Source of the DNA: Amphimedon queenslandica
Taxonomy: Eukaryota > Porifera > Demospongiae > Haplosclerida > Niphatidae
Assembly (NCBI RefSeq): GCF_000090795.2
Contig: NW_003546248.1
Span: 773,096-837,095 of the forward strand
DNA length: 64,000 nucleotides
Reading direction: 5' to 3'
The notes under the pieces are model-generated. The model saw only the letters and a program-made list of their open reading frames with translations, had not been told where the DNA came from and ran no database searches. Below are positions 35,131 through 45,500 of this stretch, one piece after another. Position 1 is the first letter of the stretch, and every line of letters starts with the position of its first letter. A program made the translations under genes and the position numbers.

Positions 35131-36967
35131 ATGGCTGACAGTCCCTCTGACAGTCCTGGACTTACAGACAAGGAAAAGGAGGCTTTTCCTGGGAGGGTTG
35201 GTGGAGGGAAATCAAATGAGCGTCTCAATAAACAGTGCAGGGACAGAATGCATAAATCTCTGAAAAGTAAGCCCTAAAATTTAATATTATTAAAGCCTTT
35301 AAAGGGGCAGCCAAAATTCTTGATAAATAATTTACACATGTAAACTTGCTTGTTCATAAATTAATATACATGTACATGTAGGTTCATATGTGCGTTACAT
35401 GCTTAATGCAATGAAGGAAATTGGCTGGTAAGTATTTCTGTTATTAATGTCAGTACTAGCTATGATGTCTTTATATAATAGTGAAGTAAAGGTTGGACGT
35501 CATTTAGTCTGTGAGCCATGTGGTGATAGATTGTTAGGTGGATTTGACGAAGACAGAAATCAAGTAAATATATATTATTATTTATGTAAATACATTATTC
35601 ATAGCTTATGCCTTAACTTTTTAGTGCTATTTCTATTTTTTGATTCAATTGCTATTCTCTTATCATTTGTAGATAGTCCTGTGTGAGAACAATATATATT
35701 CAGATGATTGTATGACTAATGTATTGACACACGAGCTGATACATGCCTATGATCATTGCAGGGCTCATGTGGATTGGAAAAACTTAGATCATCAAGCTTG
35801 TTCGGAGGTGAAGTGTAACTCAAAATCCTTTAATTAGAATGAGCTCAAATACTTAAAAATAGTATATCAATATCTATCAGAAGTTATACAGACTTATTTT
35901 TGAAAAAATACTATAGTCCATGGTCTTTTGTCAAAAGGTTGATTTTAATTTGAATTTGTTCAAAGAGCATGTATAATGCAAAATAATTTTTTTGGTACTT
36001 GCTCATTTAAAACTACCTTGTACCTAATTTTAAAAAGTAGCAATTAAAAAAAGCAAAGACTTATAGCCCATAATTTTCTCAAAAATGGCTCCAAAATCAC
36101 TCCAAATTTTTGTTACATTTTCTGATACATATTGATGTCCTTACACTGTGTAGAAAGTTTGAGCTGATTCCGACTTCAATTTTTCAAGTTACGGCCATTT
36201 TAAGAAAACTCCAAAATTCTGAAAAGTACCCAAGGCTATATATAGTCCATGGTATTTTCCAAAAAAATGCTTCGAAATCACCCCAAATTTTTTTTACATT
36301 CTCTGATACATATTGATGCCCTTATGCTGTGTAGAAAGTTTGAGTTGATTCTCATGAAAAATTTTGGAGTTATGGCCATTTTAAAATAGCCCAGAGATTG
36401 ACATGACTATGATAATGATTTTTGCTGCTGTAGATACGTGCTGCCAACCTTAGTGGTGAATGCTTCTTTTGGAAGGAAAACTTTGCTCGTTTAAAGTTTG
36501 GCTGGAAGAAGCATCAACAGGTAAAAATTGTGTCTAATGTAAGGTTTAGCCTGGGCCATTTTTTTTTGCCTTCTACCGTAGATTGGGAGATTTTCATGTT
36601 ACAATAATAATTGGTGTATAAGATTTTGTCATTATTTCATTTTGCTGTTTTGTATTTTCAAAATATTTTGTTATAAGTTATGAAAATATTTCACATGTTA
36701 AAATTTCATTGCTACTAATCAAAGTGAAGTTATTTTAGCAGCAAGAATTTCCCAATCTATAGTATGTGTTTAACTCTTACTTTTAAAATGTTAAATAATA
36801 ATATTAAGTATGTTTACATTTTATTGTAGAAATGTGTGAAGGAGAGAGCCACCCAGTCCATACTGTGTGTCAACAATGTGACTGAAAAGGAAGCAAGGGA
36901 TGCTGTAGAGAAAGTCTTTGATTCTTGTTTCAAGGACACTGTTCCTTTTGAAAGAGTACCACCATAG
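35131..36967 (+). CDS. ATP23: Mitochondrial inner-membrane metalloprotease ATP23
   Basis: Six exons: 35131-35266, 35382-35427, 35482-35563, 35673-35807, 36434-36520, 36830-36967; 207 aa. ATP23 is a zinc protease of the intermembrane space that processes and helps assemble ATP synthase subunit 6 (also called XRCC6BP1 in vertebrates). Evidence: [14 protein letters not shown], the zinc site [17 protein letters not shown] (HExxH plus downstream D/H), [16 protein letters not shown], and the twin-Cys C-terminal half ([26 protein letters not shown]). The start at 35131 ([10 protein letters not shown]) gives a normal length; upstream in-frame codons would add a hydrophobic, unconserved leader and were not used. 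Intron 4 carries satellite repeat; intron 5 carries a MITE. Confidence 0.93.
36060..36385 (+). repeat. ~177-bp satellite-like repeat, cluster 3
   Basis: About two units with ATGGCTCCAAAATCACTCC, GATACATATTGATGTCC, AGAAAGTTTGAGCTGATTCC and GGCCATTTTAAGAAAA, in ATP23 intron 4. Weaker similarity extends left to about 35840. Confidence 0.85.
36574..36764. mobile_element. MITE with terminal inverted repeats, TA target site
   Basis: Left end TACCGTAGATTGGGAGATTT; right end in reverse complement TACTATAGATTGGGAAATTC. 191 bp with TA at both ends, in ATP23 intron 5; same TAC(C/T)(G/A)TA-type termini as the other MITEs here. Confidence 0.75.
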
Positions 36968-37174
36968 GGACATAATACTAACTGGAGTGAACAGTGTATC
37001 TATGAACTATTATAATTCTTTATTTATTTACTACTTTTGAATAATGTGGATAGTTTATAGCAGTGAAATGAAAAAGCTGAGCTGTTTCCTGTAATAGCAA
37101 TACTATCATAATTTACACCCCTGATTTCAGTAGTAACCTTTGTGAGATGAGGTGTGATTGACCCACAGTGGACA

Positions 37175-38963
37175 ATGGCGGACCCTCTAGGTATACAAGT
37201 ATAATATTTGCTTACTGTATTGTAGGTTTTGCTTTAGTAGTAAGTCAACCAGAAGAAGAAAGTATTCAGAAACATGAATCAGACCCAACATGTATATTTA
37301 GAAATTAATTTTTACCAATTTACTATTTATTTAGATTCTGAACCTATAGATGAGTCTAGAAATCATGATCCAGGAAATACTCAATTAGCAACAGGTAGAC
37401 AAGTAAACTATATATATATTTTTATGCACAGTTTTTTAATCAGATTACATCATTATGAGGTTAATAAATCCCTACTAGATCTACTTGGTAAAAAATAAAC
37501 CCAAATCTTGGTTGTCAGCCTAATGTACTTAAACAACTAGTTATACACATTAGCTTTATTCTTTTATAGGCAGGCAGCCACAGCAACCTGAAATAAGTGA
37601 ACCACCCAGTGAGCGAGCTAGTGCTAGAGAACCATCATTATGTAAAGTCCTTATATAAAAGTTTTACTTCTACATTAAAACAGGTTCTCCTGGGCATCAT
37701 AATAACAATTCTCCTGCTAATGAGAACCCTAATTCAACTAGTAAGTAATGCTAGTTACTGTATAGCCTGAAACTTTTGCTGATTTGCCATTTTTGTTGAG
37801 ACTTGTGAAATTAAAATCTGTGAAAATGGTATTGGCAAAAGTTTCATCCCTTGCATGAAAGTTTCCAGCTATGTGGTATTTTATGTTATTACTGTTCTTG
37901 ATGTGTTATAGAGAAATCTTGTATCGAGAAAGTTAAGAGTCTCACAGTTACAATAATAATAATAGCCACCGGCATTGTATCGCTCATCGTGGCAGTTGTG
38001 GTCATCTGCTTGTTTACAACAGTGCTCAAGCCTCAACTATACAATTTTAATGCCACAATAGGTGATGTTAGTGAGTCTGAATCTACCTTTTTACTGCAGA
38101 TTAACTCAACTATATCATCAGCAACAGTAACTGCTATTAATCCTGACTTGGAGCTAAAAGCAGATATCTACCAGAGCACTTCTAAGCCACCTGAATACAT
38201 TGAGGTCTTGGATACTGTGACCATTCATGAACTTAGTGAAAAGAACCGATTTAGATATAACTATTTTACGAATCCCGATAATCCAGTCTATCTCACACCT
38301 GGGTCTTCACTTCTCTATGATGTTAGTATTAGCAGTAATTCTGGTTCTACCTGTCCAGCACGTCTCTATCTATTTAATAACCAAACTACCTATTTTTTGT
38401 TTATTAGCGATCGAAACTCAAAAATTGATTCAACTGACAGATCTCCTTGTTTATTTCCAGACAATGGAGCTTGGTCCTTTAACATTACTGATTCCTCTGC
38501 TTATTATGTGGCCATTGCTATAGATACTGGTGTTAGTGTCTTGGGGAATGTTACAGTAGAGAGAATTCAATACAATACTACTGGACTTCAGCTTGATACA
38601 CAGCTGACATCAGGAAATCCTTCTCATACGATTACCACTTGTGATACTGGAAGCGGATTTCTATGCACCGGAATTGATGACACATATCTTATATTGTTGA
38701 TCAATGAAGGAAGCCTTATCAATTTTCAACTGAAGACTTTTTTCGTTTATAATAGACAAAAGGTTGCATTGTCCTGTTTCAGCCTCATTTTGCTATTAGT
38801 ATTTGTAGTAGTATTTACACTATTCTTGATTGCAATCATTATAAAAGCTGTTGGAATTTATAAAAAACACAATACTACAATTGATGATGCCCACATTTCT
38901 TTAATTTCTCCTGCACAACAAACTAATACTGAAACAAGTGGAGAACAAGTGATTGGTGAATAG
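37175..38963 (+). CDS. Two-TM glycoprotein of unrecognised family, copy A
   Basis: Six exons: 37175-37190, 37226-37261, 37335-37394, 37570-37641, 37684-37740, 37912-38963; 430 aa; all internal introns phase 1. A ~95-residue polar N-terminal region (PEEE, SEPIDESRN, EPPSERASARE) from tiny exons is followed by a TM helix (IIIIATGIVSLIVAVVVICL), a ~240-residue loop with many N-x-S/T sites (NSTIS, NNQTT, NITDSS, NVTVE, NTTG) and conserved cysteines, then a second TM (LILLLVFVVVFTLFLIAII) and a short tail. Topology would place both ends in the cytosol. I recognise no domain. Gene B at 39808 is 60-70% identical by eye over the loop. Function unknown. Confidence 0.75.
37756..37850. mobile_element. 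Possible truncated MITE
   Basis: Starts TACTGTATAGCCTGAAACTT, sharing the TACTGTATAG end with the element at 59899, and has an internal inverted match (GAAACTTTTGC / GCAAAAGTTTC). The distal terminus is not clear. It lies in intron 5 of two-TM gene A. Confidence 0.4.
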
Positions 38964-39186
38964 ATCTACTTAAATTTGTGAATTATAATTAATTTGGGTG
39001 GAATTTTTAACAATTATAATGTTGATTTATAAATTAGATATGATGACAATGCCTACAGTAATTTTTTTAATCAATAAAAAATAGTATTTAATTATGTGCA
39101 AGTGTTTTTGTAAAACATTTACTCAAAAATAGCCTTAAAACCACAATCTCTTATAATCAAAATGAAATCTAATTAAATTTATCGAC

Positions 39187-39541
39187 TCCCAGTTCCTTTA
39201 AAAGCAAGTGTTCCATTACTATCCGTCCACAATATCCTACAGGATAAACACCAGTAATATTGTACGTATAGAACCGATTTCTTACCAACAGTCCAAAAAA
39301 TAAGGAAGTAAGGCTAAATGAAACTGGTCACAATTCTGTGCATAATCAATTTTTGTCACCAGAAACGTTAGTCTTCAGCATTGGCGCATCAGTGAAGTGT
39401 TTGTATCATAACCAAAGAACTCACACTCGTCAACTTTATACAGCGTAATAGCATAATTCAGAGACAACTACAGAAATTATAAAAATAAAATAGTTATCAT
39501 TACTTTATTCTTTTGTTCAAATTGCTCCATGAATTCTGTGT
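39187..39541 (-). pseudogene. Decayed copy of the 3' part of the small gene at 41476-42073
   Basis: About 355 bp strongly similar to 41417-41781, including the counterpart of its second exon (SLNYAIT-type start, DECEFFGY) and the end of exon 1. Relative to the intact copy it has an indel near TCACTGATGCGCC that breaks the frame, and nothing upstream of the exon-1 tail is present. It lies 3' of two-TM gene A exactly as the intact gene lies 3' of gene B, so it marks the edge of the tandem duplication. Confidence 0.75.
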
Positions 39542-39807
39542 AAGTATTATTTATAGTTATCTATTACTGCTGCAGTTCAATATTTTGTGGGTTTTTAATT
39601 GTTGCATAGTAACATGGTTTTGCTTTTTGATATGTTAAAACATGCTGAATCTGATCCATGCAGATCTTATGATGTATAGGAATTTCTAGATCTAGTAATG
39701 ATTCACTCCGCAATGATAACACCAGTGAGTAAAAGGATGTAACTTATCTCCTATTACAGGAAATAGATCTACTCTATGATCATGTGATTCTATCACATTT
39801 CTGAATA
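39542..39807. other. Spacer between duplication units
   Basis: No coding or repeat signal recognised; must hold the promoter of two-TM gene B. Confidence 0.5.
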
Positions 39808-41192
39808 ATGGCTGCTAAAAATAAAGGTATGAAATAGTTCCATTTTAAATTAAACTTATTGTATCATGATAGCTTCTATTTCAATAGTAGAAGAAGGAAG
39901 TGGACCACAAAGTCCTGAGCTATGTACATTGATAGATGCATGCAGTTACAATTTTTAATTCTTTTTTTCTAGATAAACAACCTGAACAAGCTGTAGACTC
40001 TGGTGAGAATGCTAATCTATTAGCAGGTAGAGTATCTAGTAATGATACTGAAGTTTCACTAATAATTTGAGATAGGGACTATACAAGGTAGGAGCATAAG
40101 TGGAAGTGGTTCTAATGGTTATAATGCTACTAACACTGCTAATGAGAACTCTCCTCCAACTGGTAAGTTAAAGTTATGCTAGTTATTTATGTGTGCTATT
40201 CTCAATGTATTATAGAAGAAGAACCATGTACTAAGAAATTCAAGTGTCTCACAGCTACAATCATTGCTCTTCTGGCAGTCATAGTACTGATGTTGGTTGG
40301 ATACAACAGCTACTTGTGGACAACAGAGCTAAAGTCTCAACACTACAGTCTTAATGCCATAATAGGTGATGCTAGTGAGTCTGAACCTTTCACCTTTCTT
40401 CTACAAATTAACTCAACTATATCATCAGCAGCAGTAACAGTAACTGCAATGAAACCAGACCTGGAACTAAAAGCTGATGTATACCAGAGCATTTCTAAGC
40501 CGCCTGAATATACTGCTATCTTGCATAAGAACCTTCCCAAACTAACTGGAAAGTCACGATATAATTATAATTATCTTGATGGAGATCAGCCAGTCTATCT
40601 CACACCTGGGTCTTCACTTCTCTATGATGTTAGTATCAGCAATAATTCTGGTTCTACCTGTCCAGCACGTCTCTACCTATTCAATAGCCAAACTACGTAT
40701 GATTCATTTTTTCCTCCAGATGCAACAATAGATCCGATTGACAAATCTCCTTGTTTATTTCCAGACAATGGAACTTGGTCCTTTAACATTACCGATTCCT
40801 CTGCTTATTACGTGGCCATTGCTATAGATACTGGTGTTAGTGCTTTGGGGAATGTTACAGTAGAGAGAATTCAATACAATACTACTGGACTTCAGCTTGA
40901 TAAACAACTGACACCAGCAAATCCTTCTCATGCAATTACCACTTGTGATACTGGAAACGGATTTCTATGCACCACCCAAATTGATGACACATATCTTATA
41001 GTGTCAGTCAATAAAGAAAGCCTTGTCGATTTTCAGCTGAAAACATTTCAAGTTTATGGCACACTAAAGATAGCATTGTTCTCTTTGATGCTCTTTCTTG
41101 TAGTAGTACTATTGATACTTGTGATAGCAATCTTTGTAATAGCTGCTAGTATGTCTTGTAAAAGCTGCAATGCTAAAGGTAGTAAGAGGTAA
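39808..41192 (+). CDS. Two-TM glycoprotein of unrecognised family, copy B
   Basis: Four exons: 39808-39826, 39973-40026, 40076-40162, 40216-41192; 378 aa. Same plan as copy A: short acidic/polar cytosolic N-terminus (KQPEQAVDSGENAN, NENSPPTG), TM1 (LTATIIALLAVIVLMLVGY), glycosylated loop with shared blocks such as QPVYLTPGSSLLYDVSIS, GSTCPARLYLF, KSPCLFPDNGTWSFNITDSS and YYVAIAIDTGVSALG, then TM2 (LMLFLVVVLLILVIAIFVIA) and a tail ending KSCNAKGSKR. The loop is well conserved while the TM and tails diverge, which suggests selection on the ectodomain. The N-terminal region has two fewer small exons than copy A. The acceptor of exon 3 could alternatively be 12 nt downstream. Confidence 0.75.
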
Positions 41193-41475
41193 TAATAGTT
41201 AAATTATTAAACACTTATAATTGTGTGTGTGTGTGTACTCAGAGTACTTTTTTAATGATACTGACCACTGTCAAACTTATAAATTATTTTAAAATAATTT
41301 TTACATTCAAATAACATCATTTGTTGAAATCAAAGCACTAAAGAGTTGTAAAAAGTTAGTGATAAACAAAAACTAAATTAGGAGAGAGTGTTTTTTTGCA
41401 AAAATCTCAACCATTCTTCAATGATTCCCTGTCCCTTGAAAAGCAAATGTTCCATTACTATCTGTCCACAATATC

Positions 41476-42073
41476 CTATAGGATAAACACCAGTAATATT
41501 GTACTTATAGAATCAATTTCATACCAACAGTCTGAGAAAAAAGGAAGTAAGACTAAACGAAACTGGTCACAATTCTGTGCATAACCAGTTTTGTCGCCAG
41601 AAATGTTAACCTTTAACATCGGCATCAGTGAAGTGTTTGGATTGTAACCAAAGAACTTACACTCATCAACTTTATGAAGTGTGATAGCATAATTAAAAGA
41701 CAGCTACAGAAATTGTAAAAATAACACCAAATAAATTATCTAATAAATTTACTTTATTTTCTTGTTGAAACTGCTTCATAAATTCTGTCAATGCTTTTTC
41801 TGTACCATCAGAGTATGTTATATCAACTTGCACACATTGATATGAATCCTCGAGTGTGCTGTCTTTTTCAAGCCTCCAGCCTTTGGGGCACTTGTCCTCA
41901 AGCTTTAACACTTTGTGTAATATCTCATGAGGACCAGAAATCCTAAAGTGTCCCTCAGAGTGATGCCTTGTTGAGAGTCTCTTCAATTCACTTCCACTGA
42001 TACCAAACTGAGAAGAGAGGACCTGTCTCACATCACTCACTTTAGCAGCACCAGTCCTTGTGTAGACATTCAT
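41476..42073 (-). CDS. Unrecognised small protein, 182 aa
   Basis: Two exons, minus: 42073-41753 and 41703-41476. Start MNVYTRTGAAKVSDVRQVLS; exon 1 ends in a coiled region (LTEFMKQFQQENK). Exon 2 continues in phase with LSFNYAITLHKVDECKFFGY and ends in a hydrophobic segment (ISTILLVFIL). Reading through the intron would instead end the protein within it. Four cysteines and no signal peptide. No known domain. A frame-broken partial copy lies at 39187-39541. Divergent from the beta-helix gene at 42569. Confidence 0.5.
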
Positions 42074-42568
42074 GATTGTAGAGACTATAAGGTGGGTGCT
42101 AAGATTCTTATCTTCAGGAAGTGAAATTGTACACTAGCTTACTATAAGTAAACTGATATTGAAATGCATTGGCCCTAGCTAGTTTGCTGAACATGCCATC
42201 ACATTTGTTTAATCTCTACTATAAAGATGCAGCTATTGTTAAATTTTTTCTCATGCATATAGATCTACATATAGATAGTCTACTTGTGTTGTGTAGAAAG
42301 TTTGAGCTGATTCTAATCAAATTGGGATTTTTACGAGTTTTTAACACTCTTTCCTGAGATTGTTGTTATGCTTAAACAAAACAGCAGACTACTTTTCTGT
42401 GCATGCGCAACTAGCTATACTTGTGAAGTTTTCCATAATGGTTTTAGCTGTTTGTAAACAAGTGATCTCATAGTTATTGATTAGCATCAGCATATTGACC
42501 CAACTTAAGAGCATTTTTACTTTCAGTACAATTCTAACCCCAAAGTTTTAAATCTACTAAAGAAAAAG
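42074..42568. other. Divergent intergenic interval with a satellite monomer fragment
   Basis: About 495 bp. Positions 42245-42345 contain GTTGTGTAGAAAGTTTGAGC, a diverged end of the 177-bp repeat. The remainder must hold two promoters; no gene seen. Confidence 0.55.
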
Positions 42569-45500
42569 ATGCTACTTTTCCGATTTTTCCTTCTTTTACT
42601 ATTAACCTTGATTGGATGGTCTTATGCTGCAGATGAACAATCAAGCAAGTATTACAATCAAATTGTTGTGGTATCCAACTGCAACAAATCCTGCCAGAGT
42701 CACTACAGTGAGTATGAAAAAGTGACCCATTTCTACTCTTTGAGAGATGCTCTTACTTGTAAACCTATTACAAGCCATACTCTGATCCTCATTAAGAAAA
42801 CCTTCAATGTTTTGACAGATGAGGTAATAAAGCTGACTAATTTGATGCACATTAAAATAGAAGGGCAAGGTTCTAGGAATGTAATAGTATGTTGCAATCA
42901 TTTATCATCTGGACTTGTTTTTGACTCTGTTTTCCAACTCAGACTGTATAATCTCAAGTTCATTGGATGTGGCTTTTTGAGGAAAGAAATTATGCTAACA
43001 CCAGTTGCTATCATGATTCATAATTGTACAAATGTTATCATACGGGATGTGGAAATCACCAAGAGTATAAGTTTAGGCTTATTGCTTTCAAATGTAACAG
43101 GATACATAGAAGTTAAGGACTCAAAGTTCACTTACAATGGACAAGGAAATAAAGCTGGAGCTAGCCTACAGGGTATAAAGATATATATAAAAGGTGGGGG
43201 CATGGCAATATCATCCAATGGTTCTCTATATCGCTCATACTATAACATATCTAGTTGTCGTTTTGTGAATAACATGAAATTATACACGGGAAAACCAAGC
43301 AACAATTATGGGAAAGCCCATGGGGGAGGATTGCTTGTGTACATTACGCATGCAAGAAGAAGGCAAGCATTGCATATACACGATTGCATCTTTGAAGGAA
43401 ATGAAGCAGGAAGTGGTGGAGGTGCAGCAATAAAGTTGATGTATAATGAGTATAATTATATTGAAATGAATGGTCTAATTTTCCGGCAAAACAAAGCCAC
43501 AAATTCTACAATTTCAAATGGAGGCGGTTTAGAAATTTATTCGACCACCAGCACAAGTAACAAAAGCATAAGTAGATCTATCATAGTGCTAAATTGCAGT
43601 ACTTTTGAGTCAAATACAGCAAATTTTGGTGGTGGTCTAAGCATTGACTGCGGCAGCAGTGCCTCCATACATGAATTTAACATAAGCAATTGCAGTTGGA
43701 CAAAAAATAGTGCTAGATCTGGTTTTGCAGTTGACGTTAGCCGTCACTTCACTATTGCTTTAAACTTAAATGAGCGAGTGATACAGCCGGTTTTTGCAAA
43801 TTGTTCCTTCAATGAGAATCACGTCTTTTCTCTTTCTCAGCATTCTTTTAAAGCTGGGTTTGGAGCAGTCTCCGTGCTGGAAGTTAAAGTCGAGTTTCAT
43901 TCTTACTTACATTTTGAGGGAAATATTGGTTCAGCTTTGAGTGCTGTAATGTCTACTGTTACTTTCAGAAATTGCAACGCTTTATTTTTGAATAACAACA
44001 GCACATTTGGTGGAGCAATTTCACTCAATTTTGCTAGCCTATTGTTATCCTCACCAACAAGCATAACATTCAAAGGAAACAATGCTAGTGAATATGGTGG
44101 AGCTATTTATTCATTTATTACAAACGGTCACATGCTTTATTCTAGAGAATTGTGCCCGTTTTTGTTTTCTTGCAAAAATGGATTTCACATTCCAGAACGT
44201 TGCCAGGATGTGCATGTCAAATTTATAAACAACAATGCTACACGAGGCAGCTCTATTTATCTGCCCTCACTGTTTCCTTGCGTATTAGAATACTCAGCAG
44301 ATGTTAGTAACTTAATAGAGCCTGACGACATTTTTCAACATGATAACTTTTACTTTACTGGCAAATTGAGCACTGAAGTTGCTACTGCAGTTGCAAAACA
44401 AGATCCTTATGAAAGTAACATGACAGTGTATTCAGGCGAGGAATCAAATTTAAATCTGACGCTAAAGGATGAGTCAAGTAACTTAGTTCCTCTGAAATCT
44501 GTAATTTTTGAGGCAATAATAGAAGAAAAGAGCAATGCGAGTGTGACTCTGAAAAATACATACATTAATAATGGTGCTTTCACAATCTTTGGACCTGAAA
44601 ACTCAAACGCTACTGTCGTATTTCAAACCATGTTCAAGCCTCTACTACACATCATTAGAAACATACACATTGACTACTGCCCTCCTGGTTTTAAGTATAA
44701 TAAAATTAAAAATTCCTGTGTGTGCAGTTGGTCTTCCTTTTATGGAATAATAAGCTGCAACTCAACATCTGAGAGTTTCAGAGCCACCATTGTGAAAGGA
44801 ATTTGGTGTGGATACCTTGACCAATCCTCAACAAACAGGAGGGTGTTTGTATCCAGCCCTTGTAGCTTTTTTTGTCGTAGCTATATTGGCAGAAATTATG
44901 TACAAATTCCTTCTAAACTTCATCAACATCAAGACTTCCAATGCCAGCATAACAGGGCAGGAGTGTTGTGTGGAAAGTGTAAGCCTGGCTACACAGCATA
45001 CTATCATACAAACAATCGTCTCGCATGTGCTAAAAAGAGTAAAGACTGTCTGCTAAAAGGAATCTTTATTTTCCTGGCGGCAGAAATAATACCAATAACT
45101 TTGGTTTTTGGCATTATTATATTTACTGGATTTGACGTGACAAGTGGTTACACTCAAAGTTTTCTTCTCTATAGTCATATTCTCTGTTCACTGTCCATCA
45201 CACGAGCAATTGAATTGTCGCGTCTTGAATATCAAGTTTATTGGAATTTCATCCGCATCTTTTACTTTCCTCTCATGCTCAAATTCTTTTATTTCAAAAA
45301 ATTGTCATTTTGCATTTTCAATAATGCAAACAACATGGACATCATCTCATTGGGTTACTTCAAGGGACTATACTGTGTATTACTGATCATTATCATTGTT
45401 TTCTTTCTGAAGTGTTTCTCTCAAAAATGTCACTGTTGCAATAGGTTCCTGAGGTTCACAACAGCTAAAAACTCTGCACTGATTGGAATATCAGCTCTCT

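Noticed and set aside
44808-45386. Alternative-frame ORFs inside the beta-helix gene
   Set aside because: Completely overlapped by the 1255-aa frame, with no independent support.
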